A DNA stretch of 16,152 bases from NCBI GenBank assembly GCA_001275005.1, contig JWZX01002890.1, forward strand, positions 1 through 16,152. The letters are read 5' to 3'. The position numbers and the translations under genes are program-made. Numbering within the stretch: the first letter of the stretch is position 1; each line of letters opens with the position of its first letter. The notes under the pieces were generated by a model, which did not search any database, had not been told where the DNA came from, and worked only from the letters and a program-made list of their open reading frames with translations. The DNA comes from Chrysochromulina tobinii. Lineage: Eukaryota; Haptophyta; Prymnesiales; Chrysochromulinaceae. Shown here one piece after another: positions 7,529 to 14,826 of this stretch.

Positions 7529-8476
7529 CTAGGCGTCGTCAAGCACGCCCATGCCGTCGCCGACCTGACGAGCGTTGTGAAGACCGTCGTGACAAGCGTT
7601 GCGAAGAGCGTCGTGGAGAGCGTCGTGTTGAGCGTCGAACGCTGGACGAGCGTCGTGAAGAGCGTCGTGTTGAGCGTTGTGTAGAGCGTCGTGTTGAGCG
7701 TTGTGTAGAGCGTCGTGTTGAGCGTCGAACGCTGGACGAGCATCGAATGGCGTCGATGCTAACCAACTAGCCAACGTATCCGTAGACGCCTCTTCGCGCT
7801 CGCCACAGCGCTCGACACCGGTGAGCCAGATGTCGGGACCTAGTGGGGTCGGTGCTCGCTCGCGCTTGGCTCGCTTGCGCTTGGTAGGCTCGTGAGGCGC
7901 GCACACGGTGCCAATCCGCAAGCAGCGAGAGCATGGTTCGGAATAAGTGCCGTCCACGTCGCACTTGACCTTCGAGGCACGGCAGGCGCCACAAGCTCGC
8001 TTGATGGGTTTGAGCTCCTCACACGGCAAGCCCAAGCGCTCGCACCGGCGGCATGGGCGCTCCTTGCTGCTGCATGCAACCTTCGCACGCTGGCAGTTGG
8101 CGCATGCATGGCTGATCATGCCGTCGACGAGGCGAGTGGTTTCGACAGTGGCCTCAGCGGCGGTTGTAGTCAGAAGCAACGGATCCACACTTGGAGGCAG
8201 CTGCATGCTCGCCGCAAGTAGACGCATGCAGCCGTTCGTCGGAGGCAAGACGTTGACCGGTGAAGCGCCGACCATCTCGGGCACGTCGTCGGATCTGTGG
8301 GGCCAGTTGTACGACGTTGTGCGACAAGCAGACTGCTCCACTGGCGCCGTCCTCGGTAGGTCTGGCTGCGCAAAAGCGACGAGCGAGGCAACGACCCACT
8401 TGCGATGCTCCACGCCGTTGCTCGTCGGCTCAAAGCTCGCTGCGCTCATGCCGCAGTGCGATGAGTGCGGTGGCAT
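7529..8476 (-). CDS. Protein with two Zn2Cys6 binuclear clusters, putative transcription factor
   Basis: 315 aa from the ATG 8476-8474. Two fungal-type Zn(II)2Cys6 clusters lie in tandem. The first is C125-x2-C128-x6-C135-x6-C142-x2-C145-x6-C152. The second is C162-x2-C165-x6-C172-x9-C182-x2-C185-x6-C192. A basic stretch TKRKRAKRER (198-207) follows and could be a nuclear signal or DNA contact. In fungi each such cluster binds two zinc ions and a CGG-type half site. Residues ~246-302 are HDALHNAQ-like 8-residue repeats (24 nt in DNA), Asp/His/Ala-rich. The long N-terminus has no recognised domain. The C-terminal end is uncertain: a possible donor, CAG|GTCGGC, lies at the end of the repeat. 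The gene is convergent with dihydrouridine synthase. Confidence 0.68.
   Translation of the reverse strand: MPPHSSHCGMSAASFEPTSNGVEHRKWVVASLVAFAQPDLPRTAPVEQSACRTTSYNWPHRSDDVPEMVGASPVNVLPPTNGCMRLLAASMQLPPSVDPLLLTTTAAEATVETTRLVDGMISHACANCQRAKVACSSKERPCRRCERLGLPCEELKPIKRACGACRASKVKCDVDGTYSEPCSRCLRIGTVCAPHEPTKRKRAKRERAPTPLGPDIWLTGVERCGEREEASTDTLASWLASTPFDARPAFDAQHDALHNAQHDALHNAQHDALHDARPAFDAQHDALHDALRNACHDGLHNARQVGDGMGVLDDA
7570..7745. repeat. 24-nt repeats within the zinc-cluster gene
   Basis: On the minus strand, units like GACGCTCTACACAACGCTCA recur with 24-nt spacing. A longer unit that includes CGTCCAGCGTTCGACGCTCA is itself present twice. They encode the HDALHNAQ repeats. The repeat lies ~75 nt from the 21-nt minisatellite. 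Confidence 0.75.
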
Positions 8477-8823
8477 TGTCGGAGGCGTTCACGTTTGCAT
8501 GGGAGGGGTGCAACCCACTTTGTCCTCGGCCCTTCGGTCCCTCCGTACATGTTTGAAGTGGTTTCAAAACGTAACCGTCACGAGGCAAGAGATTTCCAAG
8601 AGAACAAACCATTTACGTAAACACCGTAGGTTGAAACCTGGTGGACGGTGCATGGATCGGTGCAACGTGCAAGGACGAACGGAAGAAGCTCTACGACTCG
8701 TACGGCTGCTGTCGAGGACGCGACTCTTCACAAATAGACATGGATGGCCCAGTGTGTTCCGAGCCCCCCACTCGTCTCCTCCGGTTGGCTCGCGCGCCTG
8801 GCGAGCCTGCTGCTCTGAACGGC
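8477..8823. other. Intergenic region upstream of zinc-cluster gene
   Basis: 347 nt between the stop of the histidine-phosphatase gene and the start of the zinc-cluster gene (same strand). The AT-richer core 8550-8640 has TTTCAAAACGTAA and TTTACGTAAAC, giving a split ACGTAA/TTACGT inverted repeat that might be a promoter element. I see no gene in it. Confidence 0.35.
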
Positions 8824-9724
8824 TCACGGCCCGACGTCGTGCCACTTGAAGCCGCAGTTCTTGAGGTGGTAGCCCAGGATACGCGAGAAGAGCCCCCCAT
8901 GACCAACGACAGCGATCGTCGTCTCGGGGCGCGTGAGGATCCATCGCTTGAGTTCGTCGACGCGGCCAAGGAGGTCGTACCTGATGAGGGAGGCAATCAA
9001 GGAAGCTGATGAGGGAGGCAATCGGACGCACTCCAACGCAATCAGCGTACTCGGTCTCCGTGGACCACCAGAGCTCCGGTAGCTCATCGATGCCTTCCCA
9101 CTCCATCATCTTGGGGAAGCAGCGGAGCAGCTCGGTGCGCGTGCGCCCCGTGTCGCACGGAGCGCCCAGCCGTTCTCGCAGCAGCGGCGTCACCACGTAC
9201 GGCACGCGCAGCCCGGCGAAGCCGCCCGTCGCCGTCTGCATCGCGCGCGTGAGCGGCGAGACGGCGATGAGCTCGATGCCCTCGACGCCCTCAGGGTTGA
9301 GGTCCGGGTTGAGCAGTTCCTCATGCAACGCGGCCACCTGCGCCTCGCCCTCGGCCGTCAGCTCCGGGTCAACCAGGCCCCAGTTTGCAATCGTCTGGTT
9401 ATGCGCGCCCTGCCCGTGCCGCACGAAGAGGACGCGCTTCTTGATGCCGATGGGTCGGTAGACCGTGCTCGCGAAGCAGCCGCCGCAGAGTTGCCGTTGC
9501 ACATCGGAGCTCATGTAATAGATCTCGCGCACCGCCTGGTGCGCGACCACGAGCAGCCAGTGCGGGCAAAACTGCTGCGACGGCTCGATGATCGGGCCGC
9601 CGCCGTTGTTTGAGGGGCGGTCGGCAGGCAGCCGAAACATGGCCGCGGGCGGGACCTTGCTCATGTCCTGAGGGTGAGGAGCACAAGGCTCAGAGTGCTG
9701 CGCCGCGCGCGTGGGCCGCCGCAT
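8824..9724 (-). CDS. Histidine phosphatase / phosphoglycerate-mutase-like protein, two exons
   Basis: Join on the minus strand 9724-9051 and 8980-8824, about 276 aa. The RHG signature VLFVRHGQGAHN is at ~98-109 (His103 would be the phosphorylated residue). SPLTRAMQTA follows, with the acid/base-region motif WEGIDELPELWW. The second histidine is in AVVGHGGLFSRILG, followed by YHLKNCGFKWHD in exon 2. These are features of the branch-1 histidine phosphatases; whether it acts on sugar phosphates or other phosphoesters cannot be told. Splicing of the 70-nt intron rebuilds STETEYDLLGRVDELKRW in the family register. The ATG at 9724 is the first in frame; a second at 9664 (MSKVPP) is also plausible. 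The ~90 residues before RHG are longer than in simple phosphoglycerate mutases. Confidence 0.8.
8981..9050 (-). other. 70-nt intron of histidine phosphatase, TGATTGC family
   Basis: On the minus strand the donor is CCGA|GTACGCTGATTGCG and the acceptor CCCTCATCAG|GTACGACC, phase 2. GTACG follows both splice junctions. The 18-nt 3' end GATTGCCTCCCTCATCAG occurs twice (plus coordinates 8981-8998 and 9006-9023, offset 25). The two exons lie in different frames, so this is needed to restore the second catalytic histidine. Confidence 0.85.
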
Positions 9725-9939
9725 CGGCACACCGTCGGGAGCCCTTTCGTCATTGCCAGTCAAGTCAAGACAAGTGAACGTTAACACGACAGACGCGACA
9801 CGTTCACGTTCACGTTAAATTGCCATCTCGGCAAGACGCACGACCACCGGTCCCGTGGAGACACACCGTGGAGGGCGCAGACAACAGACGCGACAACCGT
9901 GCTACGGCACTGTTACTGCCCGCTCAGAATACACACACC
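9725..9939. other. Intergenic, hexamer repeats ACGTTC
   Basis: The probable 5' region of the histidine-phosphatase gene. Near 9776-9820 it has AACGTTAACA and CACGTTCACGTTCACGTTAA, i.e. short ACGTTC-type repeats in both orientations. No gene was recognised up to the orphan exon. Confidence 0.35.
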
Positions 9940-10183
9940 TTACATGACCCCATATGAGACGCGGAGCATGCGCGCGCTGGCGGCGTTGAGGATGGTTTGG
10001 GCGTCGGCGGCTTGGATGGCGGTGGAGATGTTGGCAACGTGGTGCGTGAGGAAGCTGCGGGGGGACGCGCGGCCCTCGCCGTATCGCGTGTTGTCGGTGG
10101 CGCCGGGGAGGCGTGTCTGGCGCGCGAGGAGGCGGAGGATGGTCATGAACGAGGCTGCGAGCGCGCCGGTGGTTTCGACAAGT
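9940..10183 (-). pseudogene. Orphan coding-like exon, unknown product
   Basis: The minus strand reads without a stop from a possible acceptor (CCGCACAG|CCGTTTC, at about 10184) to TAA at 9940, ending ...NAASARMLRVSYGVM. The third codon position is strongly C-rich and the peptide is ordinary helical protein (for example THHVANISTAIQAADAQTIL). Both are typical of real exons in this window. An ATG at 10146 would give 68 aa. No upstream exon is recognisable before the DUF4336 gene end at 10390. It could be a 3' exon left over from a lost gene, or a small gene. The family is not recognised. Confidence 0.4.
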
Positions 10184-10389
10184 GTGAAACGGCTGTGCGG
10201 TTGGCTTTACGATTCAGTACAGTACATCTCGACATGTGTCAACTTTGGACTGTGGTCTGTGCCCGGTGTCACCTATGTCTGTTTTCAGGTGTCAGATCTG
10301 TACCGGTAGGTCGCAGTGAGATCCCCCGATGATTGGAGATGAGCTCCGATCGGAGCTCGCTGGGAGATCGAGGTGGGTCAGGCAGCGCC
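10184..10389. other. Intergenic region downstream of the DUF4336 gene
   Basis: The 206 nt have no convincing reading frame. They contain GAGCTCCGATCGGAGCTC (10340-10357), a perfect 18-nt palindrome just after the DUF4336 stop that could form a hairpin near the transcript end. Confidence 0.4.
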
Positions 10390-11667
10390 TCACGCCGGCG
10401 GACATCCTTGCTTGAAGTCGTACACGACCGGCGCGCCGAGCTTCTGGCTCTCGATCAGCTCGTTCAGTCCGTCGAGCAGGCTCCAGTCACTGCACGCGAT
10501 CGGCGGCTCGGCCGTGGGCCCTTGGAGGTAGTTGAACGCGGCCACGTACTCGGAGGGCGTCGCGCGGATTGGCGACGCGAAGTGCGACGTGACGATGCGA
10601 TCAAAGGCACTCATGGCGCCGATAGAGCCCACCCATTCGCGCACCGCGGTCGGCGCACGGGCATCGGCGAAGGCGCGTAGAATCGGCGCGCGCAGTAGCC
10701 GCCCCTGCACTGCGTCGTACCCCGGCCAGCCCGAGGTCGGTGTGCTGACGACGGAGCTGTAGGCGCCCGACATGACGCCCGCCGTGACGTCGGCTTGTGG
10801 AGGGTTGTAACGGAGTGGGAGGAAGACGGCCTGGAGGACAGACTTGGGCCAAAAGTCCGGCTGGCGCACCTCGGCCGCCGAGAAATACGATTCAAAGATC
10901 GGAGGCGCGGCCGAAGGGATGTACACGACGCTATCCACCGTCACAAGCGTCCGACTTGGCTTATGAACAAAAGCGGCCTCAGCGACTGGACCAGCGTTCT
11001 CTGGGAGGGCGACGTAGAGGGTACGCACGTCAAACTCATCCGCCCAGGGCGGGAGCGGGTCGCCCGGTCCGAAGGCGCCCGCCGGCAGGATCCCATCGAC
11101 GCGATATCCCATCCGAGCCGTCGCCGCGTCGAAGCCGCAACTGCCAAACGGGCCGTACTGTCCCGGTGTCACCCAGACGCTCGCCTGCGGGTAGCGCTTG
11201 GTGAAGGCACCCATGGGCGCCTTGTGCTCGAGCGCGTTGCACGGGAGCACCACGTGCCCCACCGGCCCGAGCTCTTCGAGCAGCGAGCAGAACTCACCCG
11301 TCGGCCATTGAGGAGAGAAGACCCACAGCTTGCCGTCCTTGAGGCGGATGACGATAGTGCGCACGGTGGCGGATACGTTGGCGAAGACGAGCAGCTGCTC
11401 AAGCGCCCATGCATCGCGGCCCAGCTCGTAACGGTACGTTGCTCGGTTGGTCAGAGGCGGCGTGAGGGGCGGGAAATATTGCCGACCGGCCTCCGCACGA
11501 GTGACAGCTCCGGCAGGATCATAGCCCTCCAGAGAGGCAGCTCGTGCAGAGGCCACGCCCAGCTGCGCACTTGCTGCGCCAACGCCGACGCGCAGTGCGG
11601 CTCGGCGGTCGAGGCGCACGGACGCCGCCGCGGGGAGAGCAGCAAGTGCCAGGAGGACCTTGGTCAT
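10390..11667 (-). CDS. DUF4336-type protein with plastid/lumen leader
   Basis: 425 aa from the ATG 11667-11665; the frame extends further upstream but has no ATG. The N-terminus is bipartite. A hydrophobic signal-like segment VLLALAALPAAAS (4-16) is followed by DRRAALRVGVGAASAQLGVA (20-39), a twin-arginine, hydrophobic, ARA-ending segment like a thylakoid lumen Tat signal. The mature part has the pattern I associate with algal/plant DUF4336 proteins: NRATYRYELG, IVIRLKDGKLWVFSPQWPT, VGHVVLPCNALEHKAPMGAF and FVHKPSRTLVTVDSVVY. That family resembles metallo-beta-lactamase-like folds but its biochemical role is unknown. The gene is uninterrupted by introns here. The leader supports a photosynthetic host with a complex plastid. 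Confidence 0.75.
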   Translation of the reverse strand: MTKVLLALAALPAAASVRLDRRAALRVGVGAASAQLGVASARAASLEGYDPAGAVTRAEAGRQYFPPLTPPLTNRATYRYELGRDAWALEQLLVFANVSATVRTIVIRLKDGKLWVFSPQWPTGEFCSLLEELGPVGHVVLPCNALEHKAPMGAFTKRYPQASVWVTPGQYGPFGSCGFDAATARMGYRVDGILPAGAFGPGDPLPPWADEFDVRTLYVALPENAGPVAEAAFVHKPSRTLVTVDSVVYIPSAAPPIFESYFSAAEVRQPDFWPKSVLQAVFLPLRYNPPQADVTAGVMSGAYSSVVSTPTSGWPGYDAVQGRLLRAPILRAFADARAPTAVREWVGSIGAMSAFDRIVTSHFASPIRATPSEYVAAFNYLQGPTAEPPIACSDWSLLDGLNELIESQKLGAPVVYDFKQGCPPA

Positions 11668-12204
11668 CGCTTCCGTCCCTGCTTTTCCCAGCCCCTCCTT
11701 TCTAGATGTGAATGAGGGCCCCCAGGCCACGCCGAGCCGACAGCGGGGAAAACGGGGAGGAATGTGCTATACCACGCACGAGTCCGCACGAGCTTCGAAA
11801 CATAATTAACGCCCAGCACTGCAACCCCCCAAAGTGAAGGACCGACATGCCGCCGACTGAACGCGCGCGCACAAGTCTCGTCGTGGAGCGGTGGAGGGTC
11901 CTCACTGCGCGAGCCAAGCCGGTGTCGTGCCCGATAGGTAGCCGATGGCGACCATGCGCATGCGAGGCACAGGCGGGCGGGGTCGCGAGCGGCGGCTTGA
12001 CGGCCGCCGTCGCCGCGGCGCCGCGGCACGAGCACGCCCAGCGCCCCAGCCGCCGCCGCGCGCCGGCACGGCATGTCGGGTTTCGCGGATTTTCGGCTGG
12101 GGGGGTGAAGCGAGTGACTTGAAATTTCCGAACGCCGAAGTGGGATAGCACATCTCTGTACGTGAACTCTACCCCGCCCAGCTTCCCAGGGCAACAACTC
12201 CTGC
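11668..12204. other. Intergenic region between two minus-strand genes
   Basis: 537 nt between the kinase stop and the DUF4336 start. The section 11940-12110 is extremely GC-rich and open in several frames by composition alone. None of those frames gives a recognisable domain. It probably holds the kinase 3' end and the DUF4336 promoter. No RNA gene was seen. Confidence 0.4.
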
Positions 12205-14608
12205 TCATGACGGCGCTCGAACTCCTGTGGTCTCTGGAGCTGGCTGCTCTCCCTCGGCCACTCTCAGGCAAGCGGCGGCGTGCGGCCTCCACGCCTCCGC
12301 GATCGACAGGTTCTGACGAAGCGCCACTGAGAGCCCTCGCAAGATGAGAGCGACTCGATGCACCATGAGGAGCTCTGGTGGGTAGTGCGTGATCTTATCG
12401 AGCTTGTGCAGGGAGCGGTGCCAAGCAGGGTCCATCATCTCGAGGTCGACCCTCCCGAACATCAGGCGCTGCGCTCGCGCGGTGGTCAAAGAGCGAACCA
12501 CAGACATGCGCGAGCACAGAGAGTGTGAGCAATCCGAATCATACTCAATCATACTCGCAATCGCACTCAATCATGATCGCAATCGCACTCAATCATACTC
12601 TCAATCACACTCCATCGCACTCGGCCCTCATTACCGCCATCTTGCTGAGGAATTCATCGCCTCCCTTTTCGGTGCGCACGCCCACCTGATGAGGGGCGCA
12701 ATCAGAGAGCATCAGAGGCGATCATCTCCTTTTGGGCGAGGCCCACTTGATGAGGGGCGCAATCAGCGAGGCCAACTTGATGAGGGGCGCAATCAGCGAG
12801 GTCCACGAGTAGTCCCGTCATCACTGGCAATCAGCATGCACGCCGCAGCACCCACCCGCCGGAAGGCCGCTGCGACCTCCGCAGCCGGCGCGTCATCGGC
12901 AATCTTGATCATCAAGTCTGCAATCGCCCGACGGGGCGCGAGATCGAGTCGTTTGCATTGGCCGTAATCGATGAGGCCTACCCGCCCATCCTCCATAGCA
13001 ATCAGGTTGCCGGGGTGAGGGTCGGCGTTGAACGTCCCAAAGATGAACATCTCGAAGCCGTGCACCTGATCAGGGACGTCATCAGCGAGGCCATCAGCAA
13101 GGCCATCTGCGAGGCCATCAGAGAGGCCACCAATGGCAATCAGCATGCAATCAGCATGCAATCAGCATGCAATCAGCATGCAAGCCACCTCCAGCAAGGT
13201 CGTGAGCGTCGTCCTGAGCGCCTGATGGCTCTCGGGGCCATCGCCGCCGCTCGCACCCACACGGGTTCCCCACAGAGTGGTTCCCCACAGAGTGAGCGCC
13301 GTATCGACGAGCCAAACGGCCGTATTCACACCGACGAGGTGTGAGGCGAAGCGCCCTAGGCGGCTGGCAAGGCTTTGGTCCACCACCGCCTCCGCCTCCG
13401 CCGCCACCTTGCTCTCTGCATCGAGGCGCACCTGATGAAGCATGCAATCAGTCCTATGAAATCAGCATGCAATCAGTCTCACTCAGGCTCACTCAAGCGC
13501 ATTCACAGGCGCTATCAGGCACCTGATGAAGCATGCAATCAGGCACAGCACACACAGGCGCTCTCAGGCACACTCAGTGACCATCAAGCGCAATCAAGCG
13601 TACGAGCCAATCCTTCATCTTCTCAGACGCATCGAGGTTGATCCCAAGCGCCGCCATCTTGGCGCGCATCGCCCCTTCGAGTTTCGGCCCTGGCAGGTAT
13701 TGCATCGTGAGCACGCGCTTCGAGCAGAGATGATGGTGAGTCACCTGATGAGGGGGCACTCAAGGACAATCAGACGCAATCAGATGATGGTGAGTCACCT
13801 GATGAGGTATGTTCTCGGATGTCAAATTGTGCAGCAATCAGAAGCAATCGGGCGCAATCGGGCGCAATCAGACGCAATCGGGCGCAATCACCGGCACCGC
13901 GACGCGATCCGCATAGCGCGGCATGACGGCGCCGAAGATGGCATCGAGATTCCGGAGCTCCTGCCTGTAATCGAGCTCGAGCGCGAGCTGTGCCTCGAAT
14001 TCACTGAAGGCGGGTAGGGCCTCGGGGTTCGCTAGCCGTATGAGTGCGCGCAAGCACTGCATGTCCGCCGAGAAGATAGCCGCAGCGTCCGGATACTGCA
14101 CCTTAACGACCACATCTTCGCCCGTGTGCAGCTTGGCCACGTGTGCCTGGCCCGTGGAGGCCGCGCCGCACGCTGCCGGGCTGAAATGCGCGAAGAGGCG
14201 ATCCATCGGCCCGAGCTCCTCCTCGATGACCTTCTTGATCGATTCGAAATCCTCACTGGGCACGTCAGACTCTAGCTGCTTGAACTGAGTGCGATACGCG
14301 TCGGGCACGAACGGGCTGGACGCGGCCGCCTGACCAAACTTGATATACAAGCCACGCAGCGACAAGATGAGGTCGAGCGACACGGGTGCGTATTTCTTAT
14401 GCAGCTTGGCAAACTCCTGTGAGCGAGCTGCCGCGTCCGACTTCTTGTGCATCATCGAGCACGCGACGTAATGGGCCGCTGTCGGGCCCACCGTGATCCA
14501 AAACTTGCACTGCCGCCGGAAACCAGAATCGGAGTAAGCGTACACCGCTGTGGCGCCAGATCCGATGGCGACGGCCGCGGCCGAACGTCTGGAGAAGGTG
14601 CGGAGCAT
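12205..14608 (-). CDS. ABC1/UbiB (ADCK-like) atypical kinase, six exons, likely mitochondrial
   Basis: Minus-strand join 14608-13892, 13744-13604, 13431-13189, 13065-12856, 12685-12635, 12468-12205; 541 aa; all introns phase 0. The N-terminus MLRTFSRRSAAAVAIGSG is basic/Ser-rich like a mitochondrial presequence. Family motifs are KFGQ (90-93), the Ala-rich loop GAASTGQAH (148-156), ATP Lys169 in VVVKVQYP, ELDYRQE (211-217), LTMQYLPG in exon 2, NADPHPGN (380-387) with the metal/catalytic Asp382, and the DFG equivalent LIDYGQ (Asp400) in exon 4. ABC1 proteins act in coenzyme Q or lipid homeostasis in mitochondria and plastids; the exact substrate is unknown. Exon 5 is only 51 nt (17 codons). 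Without splicing every intron brings stops. All key residues are present, so the gene looks functional. Confidence 0.87.
12469..12634 (-). other. Intron 5 of ABC1 kinase
   Basis: On the minus strand the donor is ATGGCG|GTAATGAGG and the acceptor GCGAGCGCAG|CGCCTG, phase 0, joining LSKMA to RLMFGRVDLE. It contains GATTGAGTATGATTGAGTGC-type repeats (plus 12535-12615). Its 3' end differs from the CTCATCAG ends of most other introns here. Confidence 0.65.
12686..12855 (-). other. Intron 4 of ABC1 kinase with three acceptor copies
   Basis: On the minus strand the donor is TTCCGGCGG|GTGGGTGC and the acceptor CCCCTCATCAG|GTGGGCG, phase 0; GTGGG follows both junctions. GATTGCGCCCCTCATCA recurs at plus ~12690-12705, 12750-12766 and 12780-12796. 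In the two internal copies CAGG is changed to CAAG. CATGCTGATTGC lies near the 5' end. Confidence 0.8.
13066..13188 (-). other. Intron 3 of ABC1 kinase, 11-nt and 12-nt repeats
   Basis: On the minus strand the donor is CTGGAG|GTGGCTTGC and the acceptor CCTGATCAG|GTGCACG, phase 0, joining TTLLE to VHGFEMFIFG. The donor side has four 11-nt units, GCATGCTGATT (plus 13138-13181). The acceptor side has four 12-nt units related to GGCCTCGCTGAT (plus ~13078-13128). Confidence 0.82.
13432..13603 (-). other. Intron 2 of ABC1 kinase with duplicated acceptor
   Basis: On the minus strand the donor is TGGCTC|GTACGCTTGATTGCG and the acceptor CATGCTTCATCAG|GTGCGCC, phase 0, joining KDWL to VRLDAESK. The stretch CTGATTGCATGCTTCATCAG, followed by GTG, occurs twice (plus 13429-13451 and 13520-13542), leaving an upstream copy of the acceptor inside the intron. 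Confidence 0.8.
13745..13891 (-). other. Intron 1 of ABC1 kinase with duplicated acceptor
   Basis: On the minus strand the donor is GTGCCG|GTGATTGCG and the acceptor CCCTCATCAG|GTGACTC, phase 0, joining DRVAVP to VTHHHLCSKR; GTGA follows both junctions. Decamers such as GCCCGATTGC follow the donor. A 26-nt block covering the acceptor and the next exon bases is present twice (plus 13728-13753 and 13782-13807). Confidence 0.82.
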
Positions 14609-14826
14609 TTTCAGAATTCACGCACACGCGCCGCGCCCATGGCAGCGCTTTTATCTCGCTGCACGGCATCGCAGCTCGGCGCACGGGTACGAGTTAAAGT
14701 TCTGCAAACTGAAATCGTCAATCGCGGGCCCGGCGAGCGGTTTCATGTTCGCATAGCGTGCGAGGATAACCGAACTCGACACGAAAGACTCGACATGACA
14801 GGCTCTCGCACAAGCACGCAACAAGA
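14609..14826. promoter_or_regulatory. Divergent promoter region
   Basis: 218 nt separate the kinase ATG (minus) and the zinc-ribbon gene ATG (plus), so regulatory sequence must be shared or closely packed here. It contains TTCTGCAAACTGAAATC and an AT-poor remainder; no TATA box is evident. Confidence 0.35.

Noticed and set aside
7195-7743. Minus-strand protein with HGQLTSS and NTTLYTTL repeats
   Set aside because: Open only because the 21-nt and 24-nt units are multiples of three; no non-repeat domain, and it overlaps the zinc-cluster frame.
8824-9724. Frameshifted phosphatase pseudogene
   Set aside because: The frame change coincides with a 70-nt GT-AG intron of the same family as others here, and splicing restores the conserved sequence exactly.
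10795-11715. Long plus-strand frame
   Set aside because: It is opposite the DUF4336 gene, starts at a non-ATG codon and has no recognisable domain; a GC-rich shadow.
11702-12292. Minus-strand and plus-strand frames in the GC-rich gap
   Set aside because: Arg/Pro/Ala-rich composition in several frames at once, no domain, no splice-supported continuity with neighbours.
13138-13181. Regularly spaced repeats resembling a CRISPR array (also 5891-6080 and 4291-4420)
   Set aside because: Units are 10-12 nt, head to tail without unique spacers, and lie inside introns of eukaryotic genes.
12205-14608. Decayed kinase pseudogene with many stops
   Set aside because: All stops lie in five segments with splice signals; removal leaves every ABC1 motif in one frame.
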